Below, piece after piece: positions 53,524 through 61,224 of a DNA stretch of 64,000 nucleotides (position 1 is its first letter; every line of letters starts with the position of its first letter). The DNA is from Candidatus Hinthialibacter antarcticus (GTDB lineage: Bacteria; Hinthialibacterota; Hinthialibacteria; Hinthialibacterales; Hinthialibacteraceae), in the NCBI GenBank assembly GCA_030765645.1, contig JAVCCE010000070.1, positions 1 through 64,000 on the forward strand, in the 5' to 3' direction. A model generated the notes under the pieces. The model did not search any database, was not told where the DNA came from, and was given only the letters and a program-made list of their open reading frames with translations. The translations under genes and the position numbers were made by a program.

Positions 53524-53658
53524 GGACGGTTACTCTCCTTTTGGCGAATTCGATTGCGTGGACGAACAGCATAGCGTCCCGGTAACAAATCGTATCATAA
53601 TTAGCATAAAACGTCTGAAAAGCCTACCGCTGGAGTGCATCTCGGTTCAATATAGTCT

Positions 53659-54162
53659 ATGGTCAAGATTACCTGTACTCAATTTGGGAATGCGGATATG
53701 ATGAAAATCGACGGTGAATTGGACGCTGAAGCCATCACTGAAGTCGAACGAACCATCTCTCTTATCCGCAGCCAGGGCAGCGTCGATTTGTTATGGATTG
53801 GCGAAGGTTTAGGGCATGTCCAGACCCAAGAACTAAACCGCTTGACCCGGACCTTCAGAATTTACCGTCAAATGGGCGGGCGCATTGTGCTCGCCGCGTT
53901 TCCCGAGCCTGCGTTGCGCGCCATTGAACGAACAACCTGGAAGCGTTTTATCAATGTGTTCAAAACGGTTGAAGACGCCAAAATATTTTTGCGAATTCCG
54001 CCAGAACGCGAACAACCGCTTGATCCAGTTGGTGAAGCGCTGGAAGCCCCCGCGCCCCAATTGGATGAAACGCATTCTGTAACCGACGAAAATGGAGCGG
54101 CGGACGGGGCCATCCCGAAACCGCAGGACGAAGACCCGGAGGGAAAAGATACAAATGATTGA
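53659..54162 (+). CDS. STAS-domain protein with acidic C-terminal tail
   Basis: Protein of 167 residues. The STAS fold occupies about residues 1-110: MMKIDGELDAEAITEVERTI, LLWIGEGLGHVQTQELNRL. At the position of the phosphorylated serine of anti-sigma antagonists stands VQTQE, so classical control may be lost or use threonine. The last 45 residues are acidic and proline-rich. It overlaps the next STAS gene by 8 bases, so both are translated together and may form a pair. Confidence 0.8.
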   Translation: MVKITCTQFGNADMMKIDGELDAEAITEVERTISLIRSQGSVDLLWIGEGLGHVQTQELNRLTRTFRIYRQMGGRIVLAAFPEPALRAIERTTWKRFINVFKTVEDAKIFLRIPPEREQPLDPVGEALEAPAPQLDETHSVTDENGAADGAIPKPQDEDPEGKDTND

Positions 54163-54496
54163 TGCGCGTAAACGTGATGTGGACGGAGTTACTGTGCTTG
54201 ATATTTCAGGCACTCTCGATATGGACGGGTTTAATTTGCTGAAAGAAAAATTACAAGAAGTCCGGCAATCCGGCTCTGTTAAAATTGTGTTGAACCTGGA
54301 ACGACTCCATTCAGTGCAAAGCACCGTTTTGGACGGCATGTTGACGCCCATTCGCGCATTGACCATGATGAAGGGAAAAATTGCGCTTACAACAATGAAT
54401 GAGTCCGTCCATCGCGTAATGAAAACGTCCCGCTTTTATGAACACGTGATCGTGGCGGATTCTGTCGAAGAGGCTGTTGCTGACTTGAACGTGTAG
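54155..54496 (+). CDS. STAS-domain protein, anti-sigma factor antagonist type
   Basis: Single STAS domain of 113 residues: VDGVTVLDISGTLDMDGFNLL, KIVLNLERLHSVQSTVLDGML, and RFYEHVIVADSVEEAVADL. The serine of VQST is at the usual phosphosite. ATG at 54155 lies inside the end of the preceding STAS gene and has GGAGGG upstream. It converges on the hybrid histidine kinase, with 21 bases between the two stops. Together these three genes suggest one signalling module, though no phosphatase or anti-sigma kinase is seen. Confidence 0.85.
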   Translation: MIDARKRDVDGVTVLDISGTLDMDGFNLLKEKLQEVRQSGSVKIVLNLERLHSVQSTVLDGMLTPIRALTMMKGKIALTTMNESVHRVMKTSRFYEHVIVADSVEEAVADLNV

Positions 54497-54517
54497 CGCC
54501 GCGTTCGGCAAACACGA

Positions 54518-57028
54518 TTAAACCGGTTCCTCTTTTCCCAACGCGCTGTTGATGCTTTTGATGAGGTCGTTTCGAGTAAACGGTTTCTGTATAAACAAAA
54601 CGCTTTCATCGAGCACGCCGTGGTGAACGATCACGTTTGACGTGTAGCCTGACATAAAAAGGACTTTCATGTCAGGACGAATGATTTTCACTTTCTCCCA
54701 AAGGTCTGTCCCGTTCATTTGAGGCATGACGACGTCGCTAATCATCAAATCGATCGCGATATCCGGCTCCGAACAAATTTCAATGGCGTTTGCTGGGTCA
54801 TTGGCGACAATGACGATATAGCCCGCTGATTCAAGCATTTTTTGCGTCATTTTGCGAACGAGGTCGTTGTCTTCGACCATTAGGATGGTTTCGCGACCGC
54901 TATCTTCTTCTTCAATCTTTAACGGTTTTCGTTCGTCTACCGCTTCGGCAGCGTGAGGGAGATACATTTTAAATGTCGTTCCCTGTCCGGGTTCGCTATA
55001 AACATTAATAAACCCATTATTTTGTTTGATGATTCCGTATACGGTCGCAAGGCCAAGCCCGGTGCCTTCGCCAACGCCTTTCGTGGTAAAGAACGGCTCA
55101 AATATTTTAGACAGCACGTCTTTGTCGATGCCTGTGCCGCTGTCGCTTACCCCGATGAGGATATATTGTCCTGGTGAAAAATAGACATGTTGGCGGCAAT
55201 ATTCTTCGTCAATGGAGACGTTATCGGTTTCAATGGTTAGTTTGCCGCCTTTGGGCATGGCGTCGCGCGCATTCACTGAGAGGTTAATCAGCAACTGGTC
55301 GAGTTGCGACGGATCAAATTTAATACTCCAAAGGCCTTTTTTGGGATAAAAGTTCATCTCGATATGCTCGCCGATGAGATGGACGAGAGACTTGATGGAC
55401 GTTTGTATACATTGATTGGCATTGATCAATTTGGGCGAAATCATTTGTTTGCGAGAGAAGGCCAATAGTTGTTTTGTGATATCCCTCGCGCGGCAACCTG
55501 CTCTGCTAATTTCACGAATGTCAGAACGAATTGGGTTATTTTCATCCAATTGTCCTTCAATTAATTCCGCATAGCCGAGTATGACATTGAGCATATTGTT
55601 GAAATCGTGGGCAACGCCGCCGGCAAGCCGTCCAACCGACTCTAACTTTTGCGACTGGCGAAGTTGAAGGGAGAGTTTTTCTTGTTCTTTTTCCGCGTTT
55701 TTTCGCTCCGTGATGTCTTGGATTGTGCCAAACATGCTGATGGGCGCACCGTTTTGATCATATTCAAATTCTCCGACGCCATACATCCAGCAAGTTTCGT
55801 TGTCTGTTTGCCGGATAATTCGATATTCTTTATCGAATTTAAACTTTCTAGCCATGATATTGGTTAGGTACTGTGTCATCATGTCCTGGTCATCGGGATG
55901 AATTAAATCAACCCAGGTTTGTAGGGTTTTGTGCACATCAGGAGAAATTCCCAAGATGCGGTTCATTTCCTGAGAGCATGTCCAATAATCGTCGGTAATA
56001 TTGAAGTGGTAGGAGCCAATCTGGGCGACTTCTTGTGATTTTCGTAAGTAATATTCGCTATTGCGCAAGGCGTCTTCTGCTTGTTTGCTTTCGGTAATGT
56101 CCTGAACCGTTCCAGTCATTTTGATGGGAGCGCCGTTTTCGTCGTGCTCCAACTCGCCCAGGCCATGGATCCACCGTTCATTCATGTCCGTCTGACGAAT
56201 GACCCGGTAGGTTTTATCAAAGCGGGTTTTGTTTTTGATGCTGTCTTCAAAATCGTGTTCGAGTGAATCCCGGTCATCAGGATGAACCACTAGCAGCCAG
56301 CCTGCTTTTGTTTTGGGATGGTCTGGTTGAATTCCAAAAATTCGGTCTAATTCTGGAGAGCATTGAAACTGGTCATTTAACAGATCAAAACTATAGGAGC
56401 CGATATGAGCGATTTCTTGTGATTTGTGTAAGAAAAACTCGTATTCGAGTAATTTGTTTTCTGCTTGTTTGCTTTCGCTGATGTCACGAATTATTCCCCA
56501 CATTGCTTCGGGTTGCCCGTCTTCGCTACGCAATAAAAATACCCGAATCTCAACAGGAATGATCGTTCCGTCTTTTCGTCGGTACTCTTTTTCATATACA
56601 TCAGAATACCCTCTGGAGAGTAGCTGCTCTGTAGCGGTTGCTCGTTCAAATTCATGCCACTTCTCGGGAGTCAGGTCAAAGTAGTTTAATTGGCTTAGTT
56701 CTTCTGCGGTGTAACCGAGCAAGGCTTGATAGGAGGGGTTTGATTCAATAATTCGCCCCTCCATATCAGTACAAGCGAATGCGTCCTTCATTGAATCATG
56801 AAGACGATGATACTTGGCTTCGCTTTTATTCAGCGCTTTAGCGACGGAAAGTTTTGTTGTGAGGGTGTCTCGCGTTTTCGTAATCAGGTTGTTGACGGCG
56901 CGGGCGAGTTGGTTGTAATCCTCATTCCCTTTGATTTCATCAACTTGGACGGCGTAGTCGCCATCAGCGGCCCGTTTCATTGCATCAACAAGGTGGTTCA
57001 GATCAGATGGCCCAAGTTGTTCTGACAT
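54518..57028 (-). CDS. Hybrid PAS-domain histidine kinase with receiver domain
   Basis: Soluble hybrid sensor of 836 residues with no transmembrane segment. A HAMP-like N-terminal segment (DLNHLVDAMKRAADGDYAVQ) is followed by three PAS/PAC modules (about residues 75-190, 200-315 and 325-440). Next come a HisKA domain (GGVAHDFNNMLNVILGYAEL, histidine near 475) and an HATPase (NLSVNARDAMPKGGKL, GTGLGLATVYGI). The C-terminal receiver has the phosphoacceptor in MISDVVMPQMNG (about 765). It is convergent with the STAS pair. Input and output partners are unknown; no separate regulator gene lies nearby. Confidence 0.93.
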   Translation of the reverse strand: MSEQLGPSDLNHLVDAMKRAADGDYAVQVDEIKGNEDYNQLARAVNNLITKTRDTLTTKLSVAKALNKSEAKYHRLHDSMKDAFACTDMEGRIIESNPSYQALLGYTAEELSQLNYFDLTPEKWHEFERATATEQLLSRGYSDVYEKEYRRKDGTIIPVEIRVFLLRSEDGQPEAMWGIIRDISESKQAENKLLEYEFFLHKSQEIAHIGSYSFDLLNDQFQCSPELDRIFGIQPDHPKTKAGWLLVVHPDDRDSLEHDFEDSIKNKTRFDKTYRVIRQTDMNERWIHGLGELEHDENGAPIKMTGTVQDITESKQAEDALRNSEYYLRKSQEVAQIGSYHFNITDDYWTCSQEMNRILGISPDVHKTLQTWVDLIHPDDQDMMTQYLTNIMARKFKFDKEYRIIRQTDNETCWMYGVGEFEYDQNGAPISMFGTIQDITERKNAEKEQEKLSLQLRQSQKLESVGRLAGGVAHDFNNMLNVILGYAELIEGQLDENNPIRSDIREISRAGCRARDITKQLLAFSRKQMISPKLINANQCIQTSIKSLVHLIGEHIEMNFYPKKGLWSIKFDPSQLDQLLINLSVNARDAMPKGGKLTIETDNVSIDEEYCRQHVYFSPGQYILIGVSDSGTGIDKDVLSKIFEPFFTTKGVGEGTGLGLATVYGIIKQNNGFINVYSEPGQGTTFKMYLPHAAEAVDERKPLKIEEEDSGRETILMVEDNDLVRKMTQKMLESAGYIVIVANDPANAIEICSEPDIAIDLMISDVVMPQMNGTDLWEKVKIIRPDMKVLFMSGYTSNVIVHHGVLDESVLFIQKPFTRNDLIKSINSALGKEEPV

Positions 57029-57262
57029 ATTCCCGATTCATTCTATCTTCAAAGATGTTTGAGTCTTAAATGGCGCAAAATGAATACCAGTATTGGATTT
57101 ATCATAAAGAAAAATGAACGGGTTTTCAATAAGAGATACGATTAAATGCTCAATCTTGGTCTAAATATTATATCTTAATAACAGAATGTAGTATTTAAAT
57201 CGTTTGGTTTCTCGAAGGAAGACATGTTTTTGAATGAATCGTTGCATTATTGAGAAAAAAAT

Positions 57263-57525
57263 GGTTCTTCCGGTATTTGGATACTTTATCACAAATTGCA
57301 TTGCGTTTTTTTTGACGCTTTTTCGTGAATTTTTGATCTTTCGCTGTATCAGGCATGGGTACAACTCTGCTCGCTTCAGTGCGGGCATTCAGGCCCTTGT
57401 GCACAGGCGCTCCCGGAGGCGCACCCATGCCTGATTGGGTTGTTAATTTTTGAAATACCGGAGCCTGTTTCTGAATCAATATTATGGCCATCCATCAATG
57501 TAAGTACTCACTTACCGGATGAACA
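57263..57525 (+). mobile_element. Element A copy 11: complete 263-bp MITE-like unit with perfect target duplication
   Basis: Left end GGTTCTTCCGGTATTTGG, hairpin at 57352-57431, right end TACCGGATGAACA. AAAAAAAT stands directly before (57255-57262) and after (57526-57533), a perfect 8-bp duplication. The right inner arm of the hairpin has mismatches (CCGGAGGCGC). The surrounding 57029-57593 gap is AT-rich and holds no gene. Confidence 0.9.
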
Positions 57526-57593
57526 AAAAAAATATACATGATTTGGAACCCGGCGACCGATAATCACGTAAGTTATTAGCGAAAGGAAAATTC

Positions 57594-58010
57594 ATGGAGG
57601 CGGCTGTGCTTGAGGAATGGGTGGAACAATGCCAGAAGGGCCACACGCGGGCGTTTGCCCGTATTGTTCAAGCCATGCAGCAGCGCATCCTGGGGTTTCT
57701 CTTTCGTATGACCCAAAACCGTGAATGGGCGGAAGAAATCGGGCAAGAAGCTTTCTTACGCGCATTCCAAAAGATTCACGATTATGACCGCTCAAAAGGG
57801 ACGTTTTCAACCTGGTTGTTTCGGATCGCCCGCAACTTGTGCATCGACCAAATGCGCAAGCGCAAAGGGCGCTACTCTTCGCTCGACGACGTATTGGTAT
57901 ATAAATTAGTCTCGAAATTCCCTCAGAAACTAAATTGTATCAGAAAAATCAAGTTCCATCCTTCCAAGAGAAGACGTGAAGACAGATTGTCTTTCCAACT
58001 CTTGTATTGA
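57594..58010 (+). pseudogene. Truncated ECF-type sigma factor (region 2 only)
   Basis: The first 100 residues are a good ECF sigma region 2: FLFRMTQNREWAEEIGQEAF and GTFSTWLFRIARNLCIDQMRKRKG. After YSSLDDVLVY (about 57905) the frame enters AT-rich sequence with no resemblance to sigma region 4, and ends in unrelated residues. The -35-recognising half is missing. The downstream sequence is the 3' end of an unrelated lipoprotein gene on the other strand. An insertion or deletion joined them, so this gene is probably inactive. The start ATG 57594 has GAAAGGAAA upstream. Confidence 0.8.
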
Positions 58011-58556
58011 TATTTTCATATTTGCATAATCTCTTAAAGCTTGTTTAGGTATAAATGCAGTAATACCTTCTTGAGAGGAACGCAATTTGTATGGGTCATC
58101 TAGAAAGTTTGTTGCCTTCCACTCCAGTATAATTAAACAACCATTTATATTTTGATCGTCTAGCAAACCCGGATTAAATGCAATGTTTTTTGATAGAGAA
58201 AAAAGATTTCTAGCGTATGAACTTGCCGCTCTTGATTGATACGTTGTTTTTAAGGTGTTATAGACTACGCCATGGTATAAATGCAACATGATTTGATATT
58301 CTTCCACTGAATTTTCATTTGAAACGACCGATATTCCATCTTCTACAAAGTTTAATGATGCAGTCTCTGGCGAGTCTTCAGTTTTTCTTATTATGTAATA
58401 GAACTCATTTAAATGCTTTTGCTTAAAACTCTCCCCAAATTCAGTTCTAGGATTCCAGATAATCTGATCTGTAGTTAGTCTTGGTACTTGATTCGTTACG
58501 CACCCATTCATTAATAAAACCAGAGAAAAATAAACGATACAATTCAATATCTTCAT
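57930..58556 (-). CDS. Putative lipoprotein, AT-rich, probably acquired
   Basis: Protein of 208 residues with a lipoprotein signal (ILNCIVYFSLVLLMNGC, cysteine near residue 19). No family recognised. The mature part is mixed: FYYIIRKTEDSPETASLNFV, EEYQIMLHLYHGVVYNTL, and KATNFLDDPYKLRSSQEGI. The base composition is clearly more AT-rich than neighbouring genes, a sign of transfer. Its 3' end overlaps the broken sigma frame in antisense. Confidence 0.7.
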   Translation of the reverse strand: MKILNCIVYFSLVLLMNGCVTNQVPRLTTDQIIWNPRTEFGESFKQKHLNEFYYIIRKTEDSPETASLNFVEDGISVVSNENSVEEYQIMLHLYHGVVYNTLKTTYQSRAASSYARNLFSLSKNIAFNPGLLDDQNINGCLIILEWKATNFLDDPYKLRSSQEGITAFIPKQALRDYANMKISIQELERQSVFTSSLGRMELDFSDTI

Positions 58557-58662
58557 TGTTGTGTCTCCAAACGCAATTTCTGATATTTATTGTCTAGAAT
58601 TATCACAATGTTTTCTGCATGTATAGTAGCAGAGGGATGGTGAGCAGACCTTGAGAGTGTTA

Positions 58663-59085
58663 TTACTCCGGCTTCCAGGGGTTAATGACTTTAATGCCGC
58701 AGCCGTCAAAGTCCTTCGTATTTCTCGTTGCGATGGATGCGTTTTGCGCTTTAACGATTGCGGCGATCATTAAGTCTACGGCATCAGTATTGAATCCTTC
58801 TTTCTCGCGCTTTGCCGCGATGCTTCCATAAATAAAAGCGGCTTCTTCATCAAATGAATAAATACGCCCGCGAAACGCTTCATTGATAAAAGCCGAAAAG
58901 CTGCGCTCGAGTGCGCTACGACGCTTGCCTTTGGGGAGACGCGCCAGCCCTCTTTGAATTTCCGCAACGGTTATCGTGGTTAATGACAAATCCGTTGGTT
59001 TGTGCGCCGCGACCCATGCTTTCACATTTTCATGCGGCTTTTCGCGCATGAGTTCCGAAATCACATTTGTATCAAGAATAATCAT
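58663..59085 (-). CDS. PIN-domain toxin ribonuclease (FitB/VapC type)
   Basis: Toxin of a type II toxin-antitoxin pair, 140 residues. The PIN acidic residues are visible: MIILDTNVISEL (D5), TTITVAEIQRG (E42), TDAVDLMIAA (D101/D104) and ATRNTKDFDG (D125). It would cleave RNA, often initiator tRNA or rRNA in known VapC members; the target here is unknown. FitB-like features are SLTTITVAEIQRGL and the RNTKDF end. Its ATG overlaps the antitoxin stop by one base (TGATG), so they are co-translated. Confidence 0.92.
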   Translation of the reverse strand: MIILDTNVISELMREKPHENVKAWVAAHKPTDLSLTTITVAEIQRGLARLPKGKRRSALERSFSAFINEAFRGRIYSFDEEAAFIYGSIAAKREKEGFNTDAVDLMIAAIVKAQNASIATRNTKDFDGCGIKVINPWKPE

Positions 59086-59330
59086 CAGTCAAAATCGACA
59101 GGCTTACGTTGAGATTTTCGCTTCGGCAGTTCGACGTTAACGCCGCGCTTTGCGCCAAAATGCTTTTCAGCCAAATCGAGGATGCTAACCGGTTTTAAGC
59201 GATTGGCTTGGGACGCTTCTCTCAGGACTTGGCGGACATAAGACTCAAGAGAAAGCCCCGATTGGGCCGCATGGACGCGCAGCGCTTCTTTTGTTTGATC
59301 GGGCAAATCACGAATGGTGATGCTGGCCAT
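59085..59330 (-). CDS. Ribbon-helix-helix antitoxin (FitA type)
   Basis: Antitoxin of 81 residues. The N-terminal ribbon-helix-helix DNA-binding domain (ITIRDLPDQTKEALRVHAAQ, then SLESYVRQVLREA) is followed by a basic C-terminal tail (ELPKRKSQRKP) that probably blocks the PIN active site. It would also repress the operon promoter. AGGAGAT precedes the ATG. It lies first in the pair and overlaps the toxin gene by one base. Confidence 0.92.
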   Translation of the reverse strand: MASITIRDLPDQTKEALRVHAAQSGLSLESYVRQVLREASQANRLKPVSILDLAEKHFGAKRGVNVELPKRKSQRKPVDFD

Positions 59331-59424
59331 AGAAATCTCCTTTTGATATCATTGTAATCAACGCAATCAATGATGTCAAATGATTGTTTATTGTCATTTT
59401 TAGGGATTGAAACGACCGAAACGA

Positions 59425-59507
59425 GGGGAGGGCGAGTCTCCTGACGAGCCGCGAAGCAGCGAAACGCATTTTTTCAATTGCGGCTCACCAGGAGGTTCGC
59501 TCTCCCC
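59425..59507. repeat. Long inverted repeat downstream of rpoN
   Basis: GGGGAGGGCGAGTCTCCTGA with GAGCCGC (59425-59452) is nearly complementary to GCGGCTCACCAGGAGG with CTCTCCCC (59480-59507). The arms are about 27 bases with a few mismatches. A related imperfect copy lies at 50904. It could close the rpoN transcript, but no T-run follows. Confidence 0.7.
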
Positions 59508-59540
59508 AAAATTTGAATTGGACTTCTAACAATTCGCAAA

Positions 59541-61025
59541 CTAAACGCGTTTGCGTTTGGAGGTGGGGAGGATGCTCATCTTCTCGCGGTATTTGGCGAC
59601 GGTGCGCCGCGCGATGTTGAGGTCATAGTCGCGGTGAAGAATTTCGGTAATCTTTTGGTCAGAGAGCGGCTTTTTGATGTCTTCGTCTTCGATCAGGTTG
59701 CGGATGATTTCCATCACGCTTTTGGCTGACATATCGTCGCCGCCAGTCGAGTCTAACCCCGTCGAGAAAAAGTATTTCAACTCAAACAACCCGCGCGGCG
59801 TCTGAACGTATTTCTTGTTGACCACCCGGCACACGGTGGCTTCGTGAATGCCGAGCTCATCGGCGATGTCGCGCAGTTTCAGCGGCTTCATTGAGGTGAG
59901 GCCTTCATCTAAGAAACTTTCCTGCTTGTCCATGATGGCGCGGGTGACGCGGTATAGCGTGCGTTTGCGCTGCTCAATGTTGCGGATCAACCAGATAGCC
60001 GATTGAAATTTCTTCTTGATGAAATCGAGGTCTTCGCTGGAAACGCCGTCGGGGTTCTGCAGCATCTCTTTATAGCGGCGGCTGATGCGCAGCGGCGGCG
60101 CGGAGTCGTCGCTGACGCGCACCTGCCATTCATGGTCTATCTTTTCGACGAACACGTCAGGGCTGATGTATTCATTGCTCATCGCCTGATAGCGCATCCC
60201 CGGGCGTGGATCGAGTTGAGAGATGATGTCGGCGATTTCCTGCACATGCTTCTCGGTGACGCCCAGCGCCCGCGCAATTTCTTTCAGGCGTCGGCGTTCG
60301 AGCTCTTCCATGTGGTTGCGAATGACTTGCAGGATGTCGTCGTCGTCAATTTCTAACTGGCGGCATTGAATCTCCAGGCATTCTTCCAACGTCCGGGCGG
60401 CGATGCCCGGCGGTTCGAAGCGATGGAAGATTTTCAAAATTCGTTCAATTTCAGGAACTGGTTTATCAAAGGTGAGGGCGATATCTTCCAGCGGGATGTT
60501 CAGATACCCGTTTTCATCTAACTGGTCGATGATATATTCGCCGATGGTATATTCGTCTGAATCGTTGGTTGAAATGCCCAGTTGCCAGAGCAGGTGGTCT
60601 TTGAGCGAAACTTCCTGGGCGATTTGCATGTTGGAGTCGTCGTCTTCTGATTCGGAATACGACGAGGCGCCATGCGTAACGGAGCCGATATCGCTGCTGT
60701 CGGCGAAATAGTCGGCCCAGTTTTCGTCTAACTCGATGCGTCCGGTATCGGTTAAACTGTCAGACGAGTCGTCTGAACTGTCGCTCGGGGGGGCTTCTTT
60801 TTCTTCGGGGGTCGAGTCGGCTGAAAACTCTTCGCGGTTGCTGGCGTCATCATTGATATCGTTGACCTCCCCATCTTCTAGCAGGGGGTTTTCGACCATT
60901 TCTTCTTGCAGCAGTTCGTTTAGCTCCAACGTAGACAGTTGCAGCAGTTGGATAGACTGCTGCATCTGCGGCGTCATAATCAGCCGCTGCGACATCTTTT
61001 GTTGAAGTTGTAATCTCTGATCCAT
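59541..61025 (-). CDS. rpoN: RNA polymerase sigma-54 factor
   Basis: Alternative sigma factor for -24/-12 promoters, needing an AAA+ activator. Protein of 494 residues: region I glutamine-leucine-rich start (MSQRLIMTPQMQQSIQLLQL), an acidic region II (about 60-120), the core-binding domain, the helix-turn-helix LGIHEATVCRVVNKKY, and the RpoN box ARRTVAKYRE near the C-terminus. ATG at 61025 is preferred, two codons before the conserved start region. A consensus promoter lies 37-65 bases upstream. The hybrid kinase is 2.5 kb away; no activator gene adjoins. Confidence 0.97.
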   Translation of the reverse strand: MDQRLQLQQKMSQRLIMTPQMQQSIQLLQLSTLELNELLQEEMVENPLLEDGEVNDINDDASNREEFSADSTPEEKEAPPSDSSDDSSDSLTDTGRIELDENWADYFADSSDIGSVTHGASSYSESEDDDSNMQIAQEVSLKDHLLWQLGISTNDSDEYTIGEYIIDQLDENGYLNIPLEDIALTFDKPVPEIERILKIFHRFEPPGIAARTLEECLEIQCRQLEIDDDDILQVIRNHMEELERRRLKEIARALGVTEKHVQEIADIISQLDPRPGMRYQAMSNEYISPDVFVEKIDHEWQVRVSDDSAPPLRISRRYKEMLQNPDGVSSEDLDFIKKKFQSAIWLIRNIEQRKRTLYRVTRAIMDKQESFLDEGLTSMKPLKLRDIADELGIHEATVCRVVNKKYVQTPRGLFELKYFFSTGLDSTGGDDMSAKSVMEIIRNLIEDEDIKKPLSDQKITEILHRDYDLNIARRTVAKYREKMSILPTSKRKRV

Positions 61026-61061
61026 AATTGGAACCAAAATTTATGTATAAATTTCCATGCC

Positions 61062-61090
61062 AATTTACTCTTTTTAGAGGGCTGTGTCAA
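61062..61090 (-). promoter_or_regulatory. Sigma-70 type promoter for rpoN
   Basis: On the minus strand, TTGACA, a 17-base spacer and TAAATT end 37 bases before the rpoN ATG. Confidence 0.65.
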
Positions 61091-61224
61091 TGGCGTGTGG
61101 GCGGTTCGGGTTTTTTATCTAATTGAATTGTTTTAATTTACGGCACGGCTTGGCTGTGCGCTGGACGGGGAAAATAATTCTAAATACTACTGTAGCAGCA
61201 GATTTTGATTAGACAAGTCTTAAA

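Noticed and set aside
50792-57533. Element A repeats considered as a CRISPR array
   Set aside because: Copies are kilobases apart, with no regular spacers and no cas genes.
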